Positions 28,180 through 39,457 of a DNA stretch of 64,000 nucleotides are shown here, in pieces (position 1 is the first letter of the stretch; each line of letters starts with the position of its first letter). The position numbers were made by a program, and so were the translations under genes. This stretch comes from Pseudomonas parasichuanensis (GTDB lineage: Bacteria > Pseudomonadota > Gammaproteobacteria > Pseudomonadales > Pseudomonadaceae): the NCBI RefSeq assembly GCF_021601385.1, contig NZ_BQHO01000002.1, positions 124,001 to 188,000 of the forward strand, read 5' to 3'. The notes under the pieces are model-generated. The model was not told where the DNA came from, did no database searches, and saw only the letters and a program-made list of their open reading frames with translations.

Positions 28180-29261
28180 CAATCCCCCAGGGCGGCCAGC
28201 TGATCGGCCTGATACTCGGCCAACAGCGGTTCGATCACCGCGTCCACACCGCCGGCGAGGATATCGTCGAGGGAATAGAGGGTGAGGTTGATGCGGTGGT
28301 CGGTCACCCGGCCCTGTGGATAATTGTAGGTGCGGATACGCTCGGACCGGTCGCCCGAACCGACCAGCAGCTTGCGCTCGCTGGCAATGGCGTTCTGCGC
28401 GGCGCTGGTCTGCATGTCGTTGAGCTTGGCCGACAGCCAGGACATCGCCCGCGCACGGTTCTTGTGCTGCGAGCGCTCTTCCTGGCACTCGACCACGATG
28501 CCGGTCGGCAGGTGGGTGATACGGATCGCCGAGTCGGTCTTGTTGACGTGCTGGCCGCCGGCGCCGGAAGCGCGGTAGGTGTCCACGCGCAGGTCGGCCG
28601 GGTTGATCTCGATCGCCACCTGCTCGTCGGGCTCGGGCAGCACGGCCACGGTGCAGGCCGAGGTGTGGATGCGGCCTTGCGACTCGGTCTCGGGCACACG
28701 CTGCACGCGGTGGGCGCCGGACTCGAACTTCAGCTTGCCGTACACACTGTCGCCTTCGACCCGGGCGATGATCTCCTTGTAGCCGCCGTGCTCGCCTTCG
28801 TTCTCGGAGAGAATCTCCAGGCGCCAGCCGCGTTTCTCGGCATAGCGCGAGTACATGCGGAACAGGTCGCCGGAGAAGATCGCCGCCTCGTCACCGCCGG
28901 TGCCGGCGCGGATTTCCAGGAATACGTTGCGCCCGTCGTTGGGGTCCTTGGGCAGCAGCATGCGCTGCAGCTTCGACTCAAGGCCCAGCAGTTGTTCCTT
29001 GGCCTCGCGCACTTCCTCGACGGCCATTTCGCGCAGGTCGGGGTCGGCGTCCTTGAGCAGCGCCTGGGCACCTTCGAGGTCATCCTGGACCTTGCGCCAC
29101 GCTTGATAGGCGCCGATCACCGGCTCGACTTCGGCGTATTCGCGGGAATAGGCACGGAAGCGGGTCTGGTCGGAAATGACTTCGGCATCACCCAGCAACG
29201 CGGTGAGTTCCTCGAAGCGGTCCTGGAGCGTGTCCAGTTTGTTCAGCAGCGACGCTTTCAT
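28179..29261 (-). CDS. prfA: Peptide chain release factor 1
   Basis: Recognises UAA and UAG in the ribosomal A site and triggers peptide release; 360 residues. The catalytic GGQ is in [11 protein letters not shown] near residue 235. The codon-recognition PxT-type region reads [21 protein letters not shown] near 180-200. It overlaps hemA by four bases (ATGA), the classical hemA-prfA-prmC order. Confidence 0.97.
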   Translation of the reverse strand: MKASLLNKLDTLQDRFEELTALLGDAEVISDQTRFRAYSREYAEVEPVIGAYQAWRKVQDDLEGAQALLKDADPDLREMAVEEVREAKEQLLGLESKLQRMLLPKDPNDGRNVFLEIRAGTGGDEAAIFSGDLFRMYSRYAEKRGWRLEILSENEGEHGGYKEIIARVEGDSVYGKLKFESGAHRVQRVPETESQGRIHTSACTVAVLPEPDEQVAIEINPADLRVDTYRASGAGGQHVNKTDSAIRITHLPTGIVVECQEERSQHKNRARAMSWLSAKLNDMQTSAAQNAIASERKLLVGSGDRSERIRTYNYPQGRVTDHRINLTLYSLDDILAGGVDAVIEPLLAEYQADQLAALGD

Positions 29262-30535
29262 TGCGGGGTTTTGTCCGTCGAGCCCTCATCGAGGGCGAAG
29301 AGTTCCTGGGCCATGGCCAGCGCATCGAGGCGGCCTTCGGCAGAGAGCTTTTTCAGTTGCACGCTGGGCGCGTGCAGGAGTTTGTTGGTCAACCCCCGGG
29401 CCAGTTGCGCCAGTACCTCTTCGGGGTTGCCGCCGTTGGCCAGCAGGCGTTGGGCCTTTTGCAGCTCTTCGTCGCGCAGGCGCTCGCTTTGTTGGCGATA
29501 CGCCTTGAGCACATCGACCGCGGCCAGCTCGCGCAGGCGCACCATGAAATCGTCGGCACCGGCCGACACCAGCTCTTCGGCGGCCTGGGCCGCGCCCTGG
29601 CGGCTTTTGAGGTTTTCTGCGACCACGTCGTGAAGATCGTCGACGGTGTACAGGTAGACGTCATCCAGGTCGCCGACCTGCGGCTCGATGTCACGCGGCA
29701 CGGCGATGTCGACCATGAAGATCGGCTTGTGCCGGCGCTGCTTCAACGCGCTTTCCACCGCGCCCTTGCCCAGGATCGGCAACTGGCTGGCGGTGGAGCT
29801 GATGACGATGTCGCTGTTGGCCAGCTCTTGCGGGATATCCGCCAGCAGCACGGCGTGGGCGCCGAACTGTTCGGCCAGCATGCTGGCGCGCTCGAGGGTG
29901 CGGTTGGCCACGACAATGCGGCGCACGCCCTGCTCGTGCAGGTGGCGGGCGACCAGGGTGATGGTTTCGCCGGCACCGATCAGCAGCGCCTGGCTGCGCC
30001 CCAGGTCGGAGAAGATCTGCTTGGCCAGGCTGACCGCGGCAAACGCCACCGACACCGGGTTCTCGCCGATGGCGGTATCGGTGCGCACCTGCTTGGCGGC
30101 GCTGAAGGTGGCCTGGAACAGGCGACCGAGCAGCGGGCCAACGGTGCCGGCCTCGCGGGCGACGGCGTAGGCCGACTTCATCTGGCCAAGGATTTGCGGC
30201 TCGCCCAGCACCAGCGAGTCGAGGCCAGAAGCCACCCGCATCATGTGGCGCACCGCATCGTGCTCTTCGTGAACGTAAGCGCTGGCGCGCAGCTCATCGA
30301 GGCTCAGCTGGTGATAGTCGGCCAGCCATTGCAGCACCGCGTCGGCGCCGAGCTGGTCCTGCTCTATATAAAGTTCGCTGCGGTTGCAGGTGGACAGGAT
30401 CGCCGCCTCGCGGCTGGCGGTCAGTCGGCAGAGCTGCTGCAGGGCATCCACCAGCTGCTCTGGGGTAAACGCCACGCGCTCGCGTACGTCTACCGAGGCA
30501 GTCTTATGGTTGATACCAAGTGCAAGAAAGGCCAT
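29258..30535 (-). CDS. hemA: Glutamyl-tRNA reductase
   Basis: First committed step of tetrapyrrole synthesis by the C5 pathway: reduces glutamyl-tRNA to glutamate-1-semialdehyde. 425 residues. The N terminus [19 protein letters not shown] and the catalytic Cys in [10 protein letters not shown] near residue 50 are intact, followed by the NADPH domain [13 protein letters not shown]. Ferrochelatase, the other end of the pathway, is 10 kb away in the same window. Divergent from the TPR lipoprotein gene. Confidence 0.96.
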   Translation of the reverse strand: MAFLALGINHKTASVDVRERVAFTPEQLVDALQQLCRLTASREAAILSTCNRSELYIEQDQLGADAVLQWLADYHQLSLDELRASAYVHEEHDAVRHMMRVASGLDSLVLGEPQILGQMKSAYAVAREAGTVGPLLGRLFQATFSAAKQVRTDTAIGENPVSVAFAAVSLAKQIFSDLGRSQALLIGAGETITLVARHLHEQGVRRIVVANRTLERASMLAEQFGAHAVLLADIPQELANSDIVISSTASQLPILGKGAVESALKQRRHKPIFMVDIAVPRDIEPQVGDLDDVYLYTVDDLHDVVAENLKSRQGAAQAAEELVSAGADDFMVRLRELAAVDVLKAYRQQSERLRDEELQKAQRLLANGGNPEEVLAQLARGLTNKLLHAPSVQLKKLSAEGRLDALAMAQELFALDEGSTDKTPQ

Positions 30536-30771
30536 GCAAGGTCGCTGGTTGGGACGTGAAGCCGATAATTGTCCTACTTCGCAGGTTTTAGAACAACCAC
30601 CGTTCGCTATTGTGGTGATAGCGCACACCCTGCCCCGTGACTTGGCAACCGCAGAAAAGATGAACCTGCGCCCCCCGCGATGGTCGCAATCAACCTAACG
30701 CTTCGCAGGTGGGTTTGCCACTGCGCTTGTGTCATCATGCTCCGACCGCCGGTTAGCCCCCAAAGCCTTAT

Positions 30772-32496
30772 ATGAACAAATCCTACGCATTGCTGCTTGC
30801 CCTCGCCCTGCTCCAAGGCTGCCAGAGCCTGGCCCCGCACACGTCGGGCGGCCAGACACCCGCCGCCGATGCCGGCAAGAGCGCGGAAAAGCCCGTGGTG
30901 TACGGATCGTTCAAGCAGGAGACCGTCTATAGCCTGCTGGTGGCGGAGCTGGCCGGCCAGCGCAACCGCTTCGACATCGCCCTGAAAAACTACGTCGACC
31001 AGGCGGAGAAAACCCAGGACCCTGGCGTTTCCGAACGTGCCTACCGCATCGCCGAATACCTCGGGGCCGACGAGCCGGCCCTGGACACTGCGCTGATCTG
31101 GGCCCGCAACGACCCGCAGAACCTGGACGCCCAGCGCGCCGCCGCCATCCAGCTGGCCCGCGCCGGGCGCTACGACGATTCCATGACCTATATGGAAAAG
31201 GTCCTGCAAGGCCAGGGCGACACCCACTTCGATTTCCTCGCCCTGTCGGCCGTCGAGACCGACCAGAGCACCCGCGACGGCCTGATGCAGAGCTTCGACC
31301 GCCTGCTGCTCAAGTACCCCGACAACAGCCAGCTGGTGTTCGGCAAGGCCTTGCTGCTGAACCAGGACAACAAGCCCGACCAGGCGCTGGAGCTGCTCGA
31401 AAGCCACCCGCCACAGAACGGTGAGATCGCCCCGGTGCTGCTGCGTGCCCGCCTGCTGCAAGCACTGGACCGCGGCCCGGAAGCACTGCCGCTGCTGCGC
31501 GGCGCGATCCGCGACAACCCGGACGACAAGCGCCTGCGCCTTACCTACGCGCGCACCCTGGTCGAGCAGGACCGTATCGACGACGCCAAGGCCGAGTTCG
31601 AAGGCCTGCTGCAGCAATACCCCGAAGACGACGAGATCCGCTATTCGCTGGCGTTGGTTTGCCTGGAAACCAAGCACTGGGATGAAGCCGAAGGCTACCT
31701 GCAGGAAATGGTCGAGCGCGACGCCAACGTCGACGCCGCCCACTTCAACCTCGGCCGCCTGCGCGAAGAACGCGGCATGCCCGCGGCCGCACTGCGTGAG
31801 TACGCCCTGGTGGGTGCCGGTAATGACTACCTGCCGGCGCAACTGCGCCAGGCCGACATTCTCATCGCCAACGGCCGCAGCGCCGAAGCCTCACGCCTGC
31901 TCGCCGAAGCCCGCGAGGCGCAGCCCGACTACGCCATCCAGCTGTACCTGATCGAGGCCGAGAGCCTGGGCAACAACGGCAAGGAGGCCCAGGCCGACCA
32001 GGTGCTGCAGCAGGCGATCAAGCGCTACCCCGACGACCTCAACCTGCTCTACACCCGGGCCATGCTCGCCGAAAAACGCGACGACCTGGCGCAGATGGAA
32101 AAAGACCTGCGCGCCATCATTGCCCGCGAGCCGGAGAACGCCATGGCGCTCAACGCACTGGGCTACACCCTGGCGGATCGCACCACCCGCTACGGCGAAG
32201 CCAAGGCGCTGATCGACAAGGCCCACCAGCTCACCCCGGATGACCCGGCAGTGCTCGACAGCCTGGGCTGGGTCAACTACCGCATGGGCAAGCTCGACGA
32301 AGCCGAGCGCCTGCTGCGTCAGGCTTACGAGCGCTTCCCCGACCATGAAGTGGCCGCCCACCTGGGCGAAGTGCTGTGGGCCAACGGCAAGCGCCGCGAG
32401 GCCAAACAGTTCTGGGCCAAAGGCTTCGAAGCGCAGCCCGACAGCCCCATCCTGCGCAAGACCCTCCTGCGCCTGACCGGATCCGAGAGCCTGTAA
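30772..32496 (+). CDS. TPR-repeat outer-membrane lipoprotein
   Basis: 574 residues. The signal peptide ends in the lipobox LLQGC (Cys17). The chain is almost wholly alpha-helical with many tetratricopeptide-like units; clear examples are residues 415-545, including ENAMALNALGYTLADRTTRY and AVLDSLGWVNYRMGKLDEAE. It corresponds to the PA4667-type gene upstream of lolB in Pseudomonas. It is probably a scaffold for envelope protein complexes, but its function is not established. lolB starts three bases downstream. Confidence 0.87.
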   Translation: MNKSYALLLALALLQGCQSLAPHTSGGQTPAADAGKSAEKPVVYGSFKQETVYSLLVAELAGQRNRFDIALKNYVDQAEKTQDPGVSERAYRIAEYLGADEPALDTALIWARNDPQNLDAQRAAAIQLARAGRYDDSMTYMEKVLQGQGDTHFDFLALSAVETDQSTRDGLMQSFDRLLLKYPDNSQLVFGKALLLNQDNKPDQALELLESHPPQNGEIAPVLLRARLLQALDRGPEALPLLRGAIRDNPDDKRLRLTYARTLVEQDRIDDAKAEFEGLLQQYPEDDEIRYSLALVCLETKHWDEAEGYLQEMVERDANVDAAHFNLGRLREERGMPAAALREYALVGAGNDYLPAQLRQADILIANGRSAEASRLLAEAREAQPDYAIQLYLIEAESLGNNGKEAQADQVLQQAIKRYPDDLNLLYTRAMLAEKRDDLAQMEKDLRAIIAREPENAMALNALGYTLADRTTRYGEAKALIDKAHQLTPDDPAVLDSLGWVNYRMGKLDEAERLLRQAYERFPDHEVAAHLGEVLWANGKRREAKQFWAKGFEAQPDSPILRKTLLRLTGSESL

Positions 32497-32499
32497 ACC

Positions 32500-33117
32500 A
32501 TGTTTCTGCGTCATTGCATCACCTTCTCGCTCATCGCCCTGCTTGCCGGCTGCGCCGGTTTCGGCAGCAAAGAGGCCGTACAAGGCCAAGGCAGCCCGCA
32601 ACTGTGGCGCGAGCACAAGCAACAGCTGGCCAGCCTCGATGGCTGGCAGATCAACGGCAAGGTCGGCATCCGCGCCCCGCGCGACTCCGGCAGTGGCACG
32701 CTGTTCTGGCTGCAACGCCAGGACTACTACGACATCCGCCTGGCCGGCCCGCTCGGCCGCGGTGCCGCACGCCTGACCGGGCGCCCCGGCGGCGTGGTGC
32801 TTGAAGTGGCCAACCAGGGCCGCTACCAGGCCGAAAACCCCGAGGCCCTGCTGGAAGAACAGCTTGGCTGGCGCCTGCCGGTCTCGCACCTGGTGTGGTG
32901 GGTGCGCGGCCTGCCGGCCCCGGACAGCAAGAGCCAGCTCACCCTCGACGGCGACAGCCGCCTGGCCAGCCTCAAGCAGGATGGCTGGCAGGTGCAGTAC
33001 CTGAGCTATACCGAACAGAATGGCTACTGGCTGCCCGAGCGCCTGAAACTGCATGGCGAGAACATCGACGTGACCCTGGTGGTCAAGGACTGGCAACCGC
33101 GCCAGCTGGGGCACTGA
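32500..33117 (+). CDS. lolB: Outer-membrane lipoprotein insertion factor LolB
   Basis: Accepts lipoproteins from periplasmic LolA and inserts them into the outer membrane; itself a lipoprotein of 205 residues. Lipobox LLAGC with Cys18. The beta-barrel-like chain keeps [13 protein letters not shown] near residue 48, a typical LolB segment. Positioned between the TPR lipoprotein gene and ispE (six-base gap), the usual gamma-proteobacterial order. Confidence 0.93.
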   Translation: MFLRHCITFSLIALLAGCAGFGSKEAVQGQGSPQLWREHKQQLASLDGWQINGKVGIRAPRDSGSGTLFWLQRQDYYDIRLAGPLGRGAARLTGRPGGVVLEVANQGRYQAENPEALLEEQLGWRLPVSHLVWWVRGLPAPDSKSQLTLDGDSRLASLKQDGWQVQYLSYTEQNGYWLPERLKLHGENIDVTLVVKDWQPRQLGH

Positions 33118-33123
33118 CACCTG

Positions 33124-33984
33124 ATGGAAAAGCTCACCCTCCCCGCCCCGGCCAAGCTCAACCTGTGGCTGCACATTACCGGCCGCCGCGCAGACGGCTA
33201 CCACGAGCTGGAAACCGTGTTCCAGTTCCTCGACCACGCCGACGAGCTGAGCTTCGCGCTGCGCGACGACGGCCAGATCCGTCTGCAGACCGAAATCGAG
33301 GGCGTGCCCCACGACAGCAACCTGATCGTTCGTGCGGCGCGCCAGTTGCAACAGCAATCCGGTACCTCACTGGGCGCCGACATCTGGCTGCACAAGGTAT
33401 TGCCCATGGGTGGCGGCATCGGCGGCGGCAGCTCGGACGCCGCGACCACCCTGCTGGCGCTGGCCCACCTGTGGCAACTGGACTGGGATGAAGATCGCCT
33501 GGCCGCATTGGGCCTGAGCCTGGGTGCCGACGTACCGGTGTTCGTCCGTGGCCATGCCGCTTTTGCCCAGGGCGTCGGCGAACAGCTGACGCCGGTCGAC
33601 CCCAGCGAACCCTGGTACGTCGTACTGGTGCCGCAAGTGTCTGTCAGCACAGCGGAAATTTTTTCGCATCCAGAGTTGACACGTGATTCCCTCCCCCTTA
33701 AGATGCGCCCCGTTCCCGAGGGAAACAGTCGAAATGACTGCCAACCGGTGGTAGAGCAACGTTACCCTGAAGTTCGCAATGCGCTGATTTCATTAGGTAA
33801 ATATACGGAAGCTCGAATGACCGGCACTGGAAGTTGTGTGTTTGGGGCCTTCCCAAGCAAAGCCGAAGCTGATAAAGTTCTGGCCCTTCTTTCAGCGACC
33901 CAAACAGGGTTTGTGGCGAAAGGAAGCAACGTTTCGATGTTGCATCGCAAGCTGCAAAGTCTGCTCAAGAAGTCGAGTTCATAA
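33124..33984 (+). CDS. ispE: 4-diphosphocytidyl-2-C-methyl-D-erythritol kinase
   Basis: GHMP kinase of the methylerythritol phosphate pathway for isoprenoids; 286 residues, cytoplasmic. The ATP-binding glycine loop [18 protein letters not shown] lies near 96-113, and the N-terminal substrate region [20 protein letters not shown] is intact. The C-terminal third of the gene has visibly lower GC content than its 5' part, leading into the tRNA. Complete, normal length. Confidence 0.95.
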   Translation: MEKLTLPAPAKLNLWLHITGRRADGYHELETVFQFLDHADELSFALRDDGQIRLQTEIEGVPHDSNLIVRAARQLQQQSGTSLGADIWLHKVLPMGGGIGGGSSDAATTLLALAHLWQLDWDEDRLAALGLSLGADVPVFVRGHAAFAQGVGEQLTPVDPSEPWYVVLVPQVSVSTAEIFSHPELTRDSLPLKMRPVPEGNSRNDCQPVVEQRYPEVRNALISLGKYTEARMTGTGSCVFGAFPSKAEADKVLALLSATQTGFVAKGSNVSMLHRKLQSLLKKSSS

Positions 33985-34004
33985 GAGCTCGCAGCAACAG
34001 ATAC

Positions 34005-34079
34005 AGGGGCGTCGCCAAGCGGTAAGGCAGCAGGTTTTGATCCTGCCATGCGTTGGTTCGAATCCAGCCGCCCCTGCCA
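34005..34079 (+). tRNA. tRNA-Gln (TTG anticodon)
   Basis: 75 bases including encoded CCA. The acceptor stem AGGGGCG pairs with CGCCCCT, and the anticodon TTG is at 34037-34039 in a seven-base loop closed by GCAGG/CCTGC. The T arm GGTTCGAATCC is standard. It lies between ispE and prs, its usual site in Pseudomonas. Confidence 0.97.
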
Positions 34080-34126
34080 TTTTCCTATACTCATCCAGGT
34101 ATACCCTCAGCCTTCAGGTACTGCGC

Positions 34127-35068
34127 GTGTCCAAGATGATGGTCTTTACGGGGAACGCTAACCCCGATCTGGCTCGGCGTGTCGTACGTCAGCTGCATAT
34201 CCCTCTCGGTGACGTCTCTGTCGGTAAGTTCTCCGACGGCGAGATCAGCACTGAGATCAATGAAAATGTCCGCGGTAAAGACGTCTTCATTATTCAGCCG
34301 ACCTGTGCCCCGACCAACGATAACCTGATGGAACTGGTAGTGATGGCCGATGCCTTCCGCCGCTCCTCAGCTTCCCGAATCACCGCCGTGATTCCTTACT
34401 TCGGATACGCCCGCCAGGACCGCCGTCCGCGTTCGGCACGTGTAGCCATCAGCGCCAAAGTCGTCGCTGACATGCTCACTGTCGTAGGTATCGACCGTGT
34501 ACTCACCGTCGACCTGCACGCTGACCAGATCCAGGGTTTCTTCGATATCCCCGTCGACAACATCTACGGCTCGCCCGTACTGGTCGACGACATCGAAGAC
34601 CAGCGTTTCGAGAACCTGATGATCGTCTCCCCGGACATCGGTGGTGTGGTACGTGCCCGTGCCGTCGCCAAGTCCCTGGGTGTTGATCTCGGGATCATCG
34701 ACAAACGCCGCGAGAAGGCTAACCACTCCGAGGTTATGCACATCATCGGCGACGTCGAAGGACGCACCTGCATCCTGGTAGACGACATGGTCGACACCGC
34801 CGGCACCCTGTGCCACGCGGCCAAGGCCCTGAAAGAACATGGCGCTGCCAAGGTTTACGCCTACTGCACGCACCCTGTCCTGTCGGGCCGCGCGATCGAG
34901 AACATCGAGAAGTCGGTACTGGACGAACTGGTGGTGACCAACACCATCCCGCTGTCCGCCGCTGCTCAAGCCTGTGACCGTATCCGCCAGCTGGATATCG
35001 CACCGGTTGTGGCTGAAGCGGTACGCCGCATCAGCAATGAAGAATCGATCAGCGCGATGTTCCGCTAA
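34127..35068 (+). CDS. prs: Ribose-phosphate pyrophosphokinase
   Basis: Makes PRPP from ribose 5-phosphate and ATP, feeding nucleotide, histidine and tryptophan synthesis and the Hpt/Upp enzymes found elsewhere in this window. The GTG start at 34127 gives the standard 313-residue chain beginning [19 protein letters not shown]. The PRPP-binding loop [14 protein letters not shown] is near residues 214-227. A strong terminator follows. Confidence 0.95.
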   Translation: MSKMMVFTGNANPDLARRVVRQLHIPLGDVSVGKFSDGEISTEINENVRGKDVFIIQPTCAPTNDNLMELVVMADAFRRSSASRITAVIPYFGYARQDRRPRSARVAISAKVVADMLTVVGIDRVLTVDLHADQIQGFFDIPVDNIYGSPVLVDDIEDQRFENLMIVSPDIGGVVRARAVAKSLGVDLGIIDKRREKANHSEVMHIIGDVEGRTCILVDDMVDTAGTLCHAAKALKEHGAAKVYAYCTHPVLSGRAIENIEKSVLDELVVTNTIPLSAAAQACDRIRQLDIAPVVAEAVRRISNEESISAMFR

Positions 35069-35086
35069 GCGGAACACCTGCTGACG

Positions 35087-35131
35087 AAAAGCGCCCCGCC
35101 CCGACACTGGTTGTCGGGGCGGGGCTTTTTT
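35087..35131 (+). terminator. prs intrinsic terminator
   Basis: A long GC-rich stem (CCCCGCCCCGACA with TGTCGGGGCGGGG) is followed by CTTTTTT, between prs and rplY. Confidence 0.92.
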
Positions 35132-35189
35132 GCCATCCCCGTTGGCGCTGGTCGCAAACGCCCTCGGGGGGCTATTTTGGAGAAGCAAA

Positions 35190-35777
35190 ATGACTGATTT
35201 CATCCTGAACGCCCAAGCGCGTACTGACCTGGGGAAAGGTGCGAGCCGCCGCCTGCGTCACACGCTGAACATCCCTGCCGTTGTTTACGGTGGCGATAAA
35301 GAAGCCCAATCCCTGACCATCGTGGCCAAGGAAATCGCCAAGCTGTTCGAAAACGAAGCTGCCTTCAGCCACGTTATCGAACTGAACGTCGATGGCACCA
35401 AGCAGAACGTCGTGGTCAAGGCCATGCAGCGTCACCCGGCCAAAGGCTTCATCATGCACGCCGACTTCGTTCGCGTCGTTGCTGGCCAGAAGCTGACCGC
35501 CAAGGTTCCAGTTCACTTCGTCGGCGAAGAAGCCCCGATCAAGAAAGGCGGCGAGATCTCGCACGTTGTTTCCGAGATCGAAGTGTCCTGCGAAGCCAAG
35601 GACCTGCCTGAGTTCATCGAAGTTGACCTGAGCAACGCCGAAGTCGGCGCGATCATCCACCTGTCGGACCTGAAAGCTCCGAAAGGCGTTGAGTTCGTCG
35701 CTCTGGCCCACGGTGATGACAAAGCTGTTGCCAACGTCCACGCCCCGCGCGTAGCCGCTGAAGGCGCTGCTGAGTAA
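35190..35777 (+). CDS. rplY: 50S ribosomal protein L25/general stress protein Ctc
   Basis: 5S rRNA-binding ribosomal protein of 195 residues in the long two-domain form: an N-terminal L25 domain ([20 protein letters not shown]) and a C-terminal TL5/CTC beta domain ([20 protein letters not shown]). The start at 35190 follows TTGGAGAAG. Codon use is strongly biased toward preferred codons, as expected for a highly expressed protein. Confidence 0.95.
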   Translation: MTDFILNAQARTDLGKGASRRLRHTLNIPAVVYGGDKEAQSLTIVAKEIAKLFENEAAFSHVIELNVDGTKQNVVVKAMQRHPAKGFIMHADFVRVVAGQKLTAKVPVHFVGEEAPIKKGGEISHVVSEIEVSCEAKDLPEFIEVDLSNAEVGAIIHLSDLKAPKGVEFVALAHGDDKAVANVHAPRVAAEGAAE

Positions 35778-35855
35778 TCCACTCGGCATGCCGGTGTTGA
35801 CCGGGTTACAGTGCCCAGCGCTGTAACCCACCAACTCCAAGGAAGAGCCCCTGAC

Positions 35856-36440
35856 GTGACCGCCATCCAGTTGATCGTTGGCCTGGGTAACCCCGGCCCC
35901 GAATACGAACAGACCCGGCATAACGCAGGGGCTCTTTTCGTTGAACGCGTAGCCAGCGCCCAGCGCGTCTCCTTGACCGCTGACCGCAAATATTTCGGCC
36001 TGACGGCTAAATTCAGCCATCAGGGCAACGACGTTCGTTTGCTGATCCCCACCACCTACATGAACCGTAGCGGCCAGTCCGTGGCGGCCTTGGCCAATTT
36101 CTTCCGGATCAAACCGGAGGCCATCCTGGTGGCGCACGACGAACTCGACCTGCCTCCCGGCGTCGCCAAGCTCAAGCGCGGTGGCGGCCATGGTGGGCAC
36201 AACGGCCTGCGCGACATCATCGCGCAGCTCGGCAACCAGAACGACTTCCACCGCCTGCGGCTTGGCATTGGCCACCCGGGCGACGCCAAACTGGTCTCCA
36301 ACTTCGTCCTGGGCCGCGCACCGCGCGCCGAACAGGAGAAGCTCGACGCCAGCATCGATTATGCCCTCGGCGTGCTGCCGGACGTGCTCGCTGGCGACTT
36401 CGCCAAGGCGATGCGCGAGCTGCACAGCCAGAAGGCCTGA
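35856..36440 (+). CDS. pth: Peptidyl-tRNA hydrolase
   Basis: Releases tRNA from prematurely ended peptidyl-tRNA; 194 residues. The GTG start at 35856 follows AAGGAAGAG. The N-terminal [20 protein letters not shown] contains the catalytic His (about residue 23). [13 protein letters not shown] near 110 is the second conserved block. It is followed 23 bases later by ychF, the classical order. Confidence 0.95.
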   Translation: MTAIQLIVGLGNPGPEYEQTRHNAGALFVERVASAQRVSLTADRKYFGLTAKFSHQGNDVRLLIPTTYMNRSGQSVAALANFFRIKPEAILVAHDELDLPPGVAKLKRGGGHGGHNGLRDIIAQLGNQNDFHRLRLGIGHPGDAKLVSNFVLGRAPRAEQEKLDASIDYALGVLPDVLAGDFAKAMRELHSQKA

Positions 36441-36463
36441 CAACTCTAGTAAGGGGAATACCC

Positions 36464-37564
36464 ATGGGTTTCAATTGCGGCATCGTCGGCCTGCCCAACG
36501 TCGGCAAGTCCACCCTGTTCAACGCCCTGACCAAGTCCGGTATCGCGGCAGAGAACTTCCCCTTCTGCACCATCGAGCCGAACAGCGGCATCGTGCCGAT
36601 GCCCGACGCGCGCCTGAATGCACTGGCCGAGATCGTCAAGCCGAACCGCATCCTGCCGACCACCATGGAATTCGTCGACATCGCGGGCCTGGTGGCCGGT
36701 GCCTCGAAAGGTGAAGGCCTGGGCAACAAGTTCCTCGCCAACATCCGCGAGACCGACGCCATCGCCCACGTGGTGCGCTGCTTCGAAGACGAGAACGTGA
36801 TCCACGTTTCCAACAGCGTCGACCCCAAGCGCGACATCGAGATCATCGACCTCGAGCTGATCTTCGCCGACCTCGACAGCTGCGAGAAGCAACTGCAGAA
36901 AGTCACCCGCAACGCCAAGGGCGGCGACAAGGACGCCCTGGCGCAGAAGGCGATCCTGGAAAAGCTGATCCCGCATTTCACCGAAGGCAAGCCAGCGCGC
37001 AGCCTGATGAAAAACATGGCTGACGACGAGAAAGCCGTCATCCGCGGCTTCCACCTGCTGACCAGCAAGCCGGTGATGTACATCGCCAACGTGGCCGAAG
37101 ACGGCTTCGACAACAACCCGCACCTGGACGTGGTCAAGGCCATCGCCGAGGAAGAAGGCGCGGTCGTGGTGCCGGTGTGCAACAAGATCGAAGCCGAAAT
37201 CGCCGAACTCGACGACGGCGAAGAGAAAGACATGTTCCTCGAGGCCCTGGGCCTGGAAGAGCCTGGCCTGAACCGTGTGATCCGTGCCGGTTACGAGCTG
37301 CTCAACCTGCAGACCTACTTCACTGCCGGCGTGCAGGAAGTACGTGCCTGGACCGTACGTGTCGGCGCCACCGCGCCACAGGCCGCGGGCGTGATCCACA
37401 CCGACTTCGAGAAAGGCTTCATCCGCGCCGAAGTGGTGGCCTACGACGACTTCATCCAGTTCAAGGGTGAAGGCGGTGCCAAGGAAGCCGGCAAATGGCG
37501 CCTGGAAGGCAAGGACTACATCGTCAAGGATGGCGACGTGATGCACTTCCGCTTCAACGTCTAA
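36464..37564 (+). CDS. ychF: Redox-sensitive ATPase/GTPase YchF (Obg family)
   Basis: Ribosome-associated P-loop protein of 366 residues, related to Ola1. G1 is [14 protein letters not shown] at 8-21, G3 lies in [19 protein letters not shown] near 67-85, and the G4 position is non-canonical, as in all YchF proteins, which prefer ATP. The C-terminal TGS domain ends with the standard [13 protein letters not shown] terminator follows. Confidence 0.95.
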   Translation: MGFNCGIVGLPNVGKSTLFNALTKSGIAAENFPFCTIEPNSGIVPMPDARLNALAEIVKPNRILPTTMEFVDIAGLVAGASKGEGLGNKFLANIRETDAIAHVVRCFEDENVIHVSNSVDPKRDIEIIDLELIFADLDSCEKQLQKVTRNAKGGDKDALAQKAILEKLIPHFTEGKPARSLMKNMADDEKAVIRGFHLLTSKPVMYIANVAEDGFDNNPHLDVVKAIAEEEGAVVVPVCNKIEAEIAELDDGEEKDMFLEALGLEEPGLNRVIRAGYELLNLQTYFTAGVQEVRAWTVRVGATAPQAAGVIHTDFEKGFIRAEVVAYDDFIQFKGEGGAKEAGKWRLEGKDYIVKDGDVMHFRFNV

Positions 37565-37583
37565 GCCAGCAGGCCTGACATGA

Positions 37584-37618
37584 AAAGCCCCTTGAGCGCC
37601 CGCGCTCAAGGGGCTTTG
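37584..37618 (+). terminator. ychF intrinsic terminator
   Basis: AAAGCCCCTTGAGCG, CCCG, CGCTCAAGGGGCTTT forms a perfect 15-bp stem 20 bases after the ychF stop. Confidence 0.9.
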
Positions 37619-37730
37619 TCGTTTCTGGGCCTTAGGTGAGTGTTTGCACGACTGACTGCCAGCAAACATGCATTTAACGCCCCCCGGCCCTGCTCCAGGC
37701 TATGCGCCTTACCGTGAACAGGACCGCCTC

Positions 37731-38027
37731 ATGCCTAAGCCAACCCAACGCCCCCAGGCCGTACCCACCGTGCAGGTGGACACCGACGAAGTGATCGTCA
37801 CCGAATGGCGCTTCGCCCCCGGTGCCGAGACCGGCCGCCACCTGCATGGCCACGACTACGTGGTGGTGCCCATGACCAACGGCACCTTGCTGCTGGAAAC
37901 CCCCGAGGGCGAGAAACGCGCCCCGCTGGTGGCGGGCCAGAGCTACTTCCGCAAGGCCGGCGTCGAGCACAACGTGATCAATGCCAGCGACCATGAAGTG
38001 GTGTTCATCGAGACCGAGTTGAAATAG
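37731..38027 (+). CDS. Small cupin-domain protein
   Basis: 98 residues forming a single cupin barrel. The metal-binding first motif is GRHLHGHDYVVVPMTNG near 37-53, and the second is VEHNVINASDHEVVFIE near 81-97. The start at 37731 follows CAGGA, and the upstream open frame has no support. A REP pair follows it. Members of this size are of unknown substrate, often small dioxygenase-like or regulatory barrels. Confidence 0.78.
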   Translation: MPKPTQRPQAVPTVQVDTDEVIVTEWRFAPGAETGRHLHGHDYVVVPMTNGTLLLETPEGEKRAPLVAGQSYFRKAGVEHNVINASDHEVVFIETELK

Positions 38028-38045
38028 CATGGACCACGCAGAACC

Positions 38046-38162
38046 TGTAGGAGCGGCCTTGCGCCGCGAAAGGGCTGCACAGCAGCCCCAGCAGTTGCAG
38101 CCTCAACGCTGAAACCCCGGGGCCGCCTTGCGGCCCGTTCGCGGCACAAGGCCGCTCCTACA
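38046..38162. repeat. REP pair (inverted TGTAGGAGCGGCC elements)
   Basis: Same two-unit structure as at 9625, 13668 and 45395: TGTAGGAGCGGCCTTGCGCC at the left, GGCCGCTCCTACA at the right. It lies between the cupin and MFS genes, which are in the same orientation. Confidence 0.85.
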
Positions 38163-38272
38163 CCGGGATAACCGAAGCACTGCCTCGAAACCCGATGGAC
38201 CTGACCACTGCCGGTCAACCGTCGGGACAAATGGGTCCGGACCTTGGCCGGCCTGTTTATCGGAGGCAACAC

Positions 38273-39433
38273 ATGAACCCGCGTATCTGGCTGCTGGCCC
38301 TGGCGACCTTCGTCACCGGCATGGCCGAAAACATCACCGTCGGGATTCTCCCGGCACTGGCCGATGGCCTCGCCGTACCGCTTGGCATAGCCGGGCAACT
38401 GACCACGGTCTTCTCCCTCAGCTTCGCCCTCGCCGCGCCCTTCTCGCCCCTGCTGACCACCCGTCTGCCGTTGCGCCGCCTGCTGTGCGCGGCACTGGCA
38501 CTGTTCGCCCTGTGCAATCTGGCGGCAGCACTGGCACCGGGCTACACCGCGTTGCTGATCGCCCGCATCGGCATGGCAGCGACCAGCGCGCTGACCTGCC
38601 TCACCTGCACCCTGATGGCCACGCGCATGGCACCCGAAGCCCTGCGCGGGCGTGCCATCGGGGCGATCTTCATGGGCATCTGCAGCTCGCTGGTGCTGGG
38701 CGTACCGGCCGGCATGCTGCTGTGCGACGTGCTGGGCTGGCGCGGTGTGTTCACCGGCCAGGGCGCGCTGGCGGCAGCCGTGCTGCTGTTGGCCTGGCGC
38801 GGCCTGCCACAGTTGCGCAGCAACGAACGCATCGCGCTGGGCAGCTACCTGCGCCACCTGCGTGACAGCCGCCTGAGTGCGGCGCAGGCGGTGTCGTTGC
38901 TGATGATCGCCGGGCACTTCACGGTGTTCGCCTACCTCGCCCCCTATGCCCAGCACGTCGCCGATGTACCGGCGCAGTGGCTGGCGGCCGTGTTCGCGGC
39001 GTTTGGCATCGCCGGTGTTTGCGGCGGCTACGTGGGCGGCTGGATGGCCGACCGGCTTGGCGCCGGCAAGTCCATCATGCTGGCGCCGCTGCTGTACCTC
39101 GCCAGCCTGTTGCTGCTGCCGCTGAGCGCCGGCACGCCGTGGTTGTTCCTGCCGGCGATGATGCTCTGGGGCGGGCTCAGCTGGACCACCTCGCCGGTGG
39201 TGCAGAGCTACCTGGCCACCCGCGGGCCGGATACCTTCCCGGCAGGGATGAGCCTGAACATGTCGGCCATGCACCTGGGGGTCGGGTTGGGGTCGGCTAT
39301 CGGTGGCGTGGTGATAAGCGGCTCGACGCTGGCCGCCACACCTTGGGCAGGAGCGCTGCTGACGACCTTGGCGGCGGGGCTGGCGATCTGGTCGGCCATG
39401 CCACGGGCTGGCGCGTTGAAAATGGCGCAGTGA
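38273..39433 (+). CDS. MFS transporter (DHA1-type efflux)
   Basis: Inner-membrane major facilitator of 386 residues with about 12 hydrophobic helices. The N-terminal FVTGMAENITVGILPALADGL and the mid-loop LTTRLPLRRLL resemble the DHA1 sugar/drug efflux group (AraJ- or YdhP-like). The start follows CGGAGGCAACAC. The substrate is not predictable. Convergent with the YcaC-like gene. Confidence 0.82.
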   Translation: MNPRIWLLALATFVTGMAENITVGILPALADGLAVPLGIAGQLTTVFSLSFALAAPFSPLLTTRLPLRRLLCAALALFALCNLAAALAPGYTALLIARIGMAATSALTCLTCTLMATRMAPEALRGRAIGAIFMGICSSLVLGVPAGMLLCDVLGWRGVFTGQGALAAAVLLLAWRGLPQLRSNERIALGSYLRHLRDSRLSAAQAVSLLMIAGHFTVFAYLAPYAQHVADVPAQWLAAVFAAFGIAGVCGGYVGGWMADRLGAGKSIMLAPLLYLASLLLLPLSAGTPWLFLPAMMLWGGLSWTTSPVVQSYLATRGPDTFPAGMSLNMSAMHLGVGLGSAIGGVVISGSTLAATPWAGALLTTLAAGLAIWSAMPRAGALKMAQ

Positions 39434-39457
39434 TCACTCACGGCGCCAGTCGAAGGC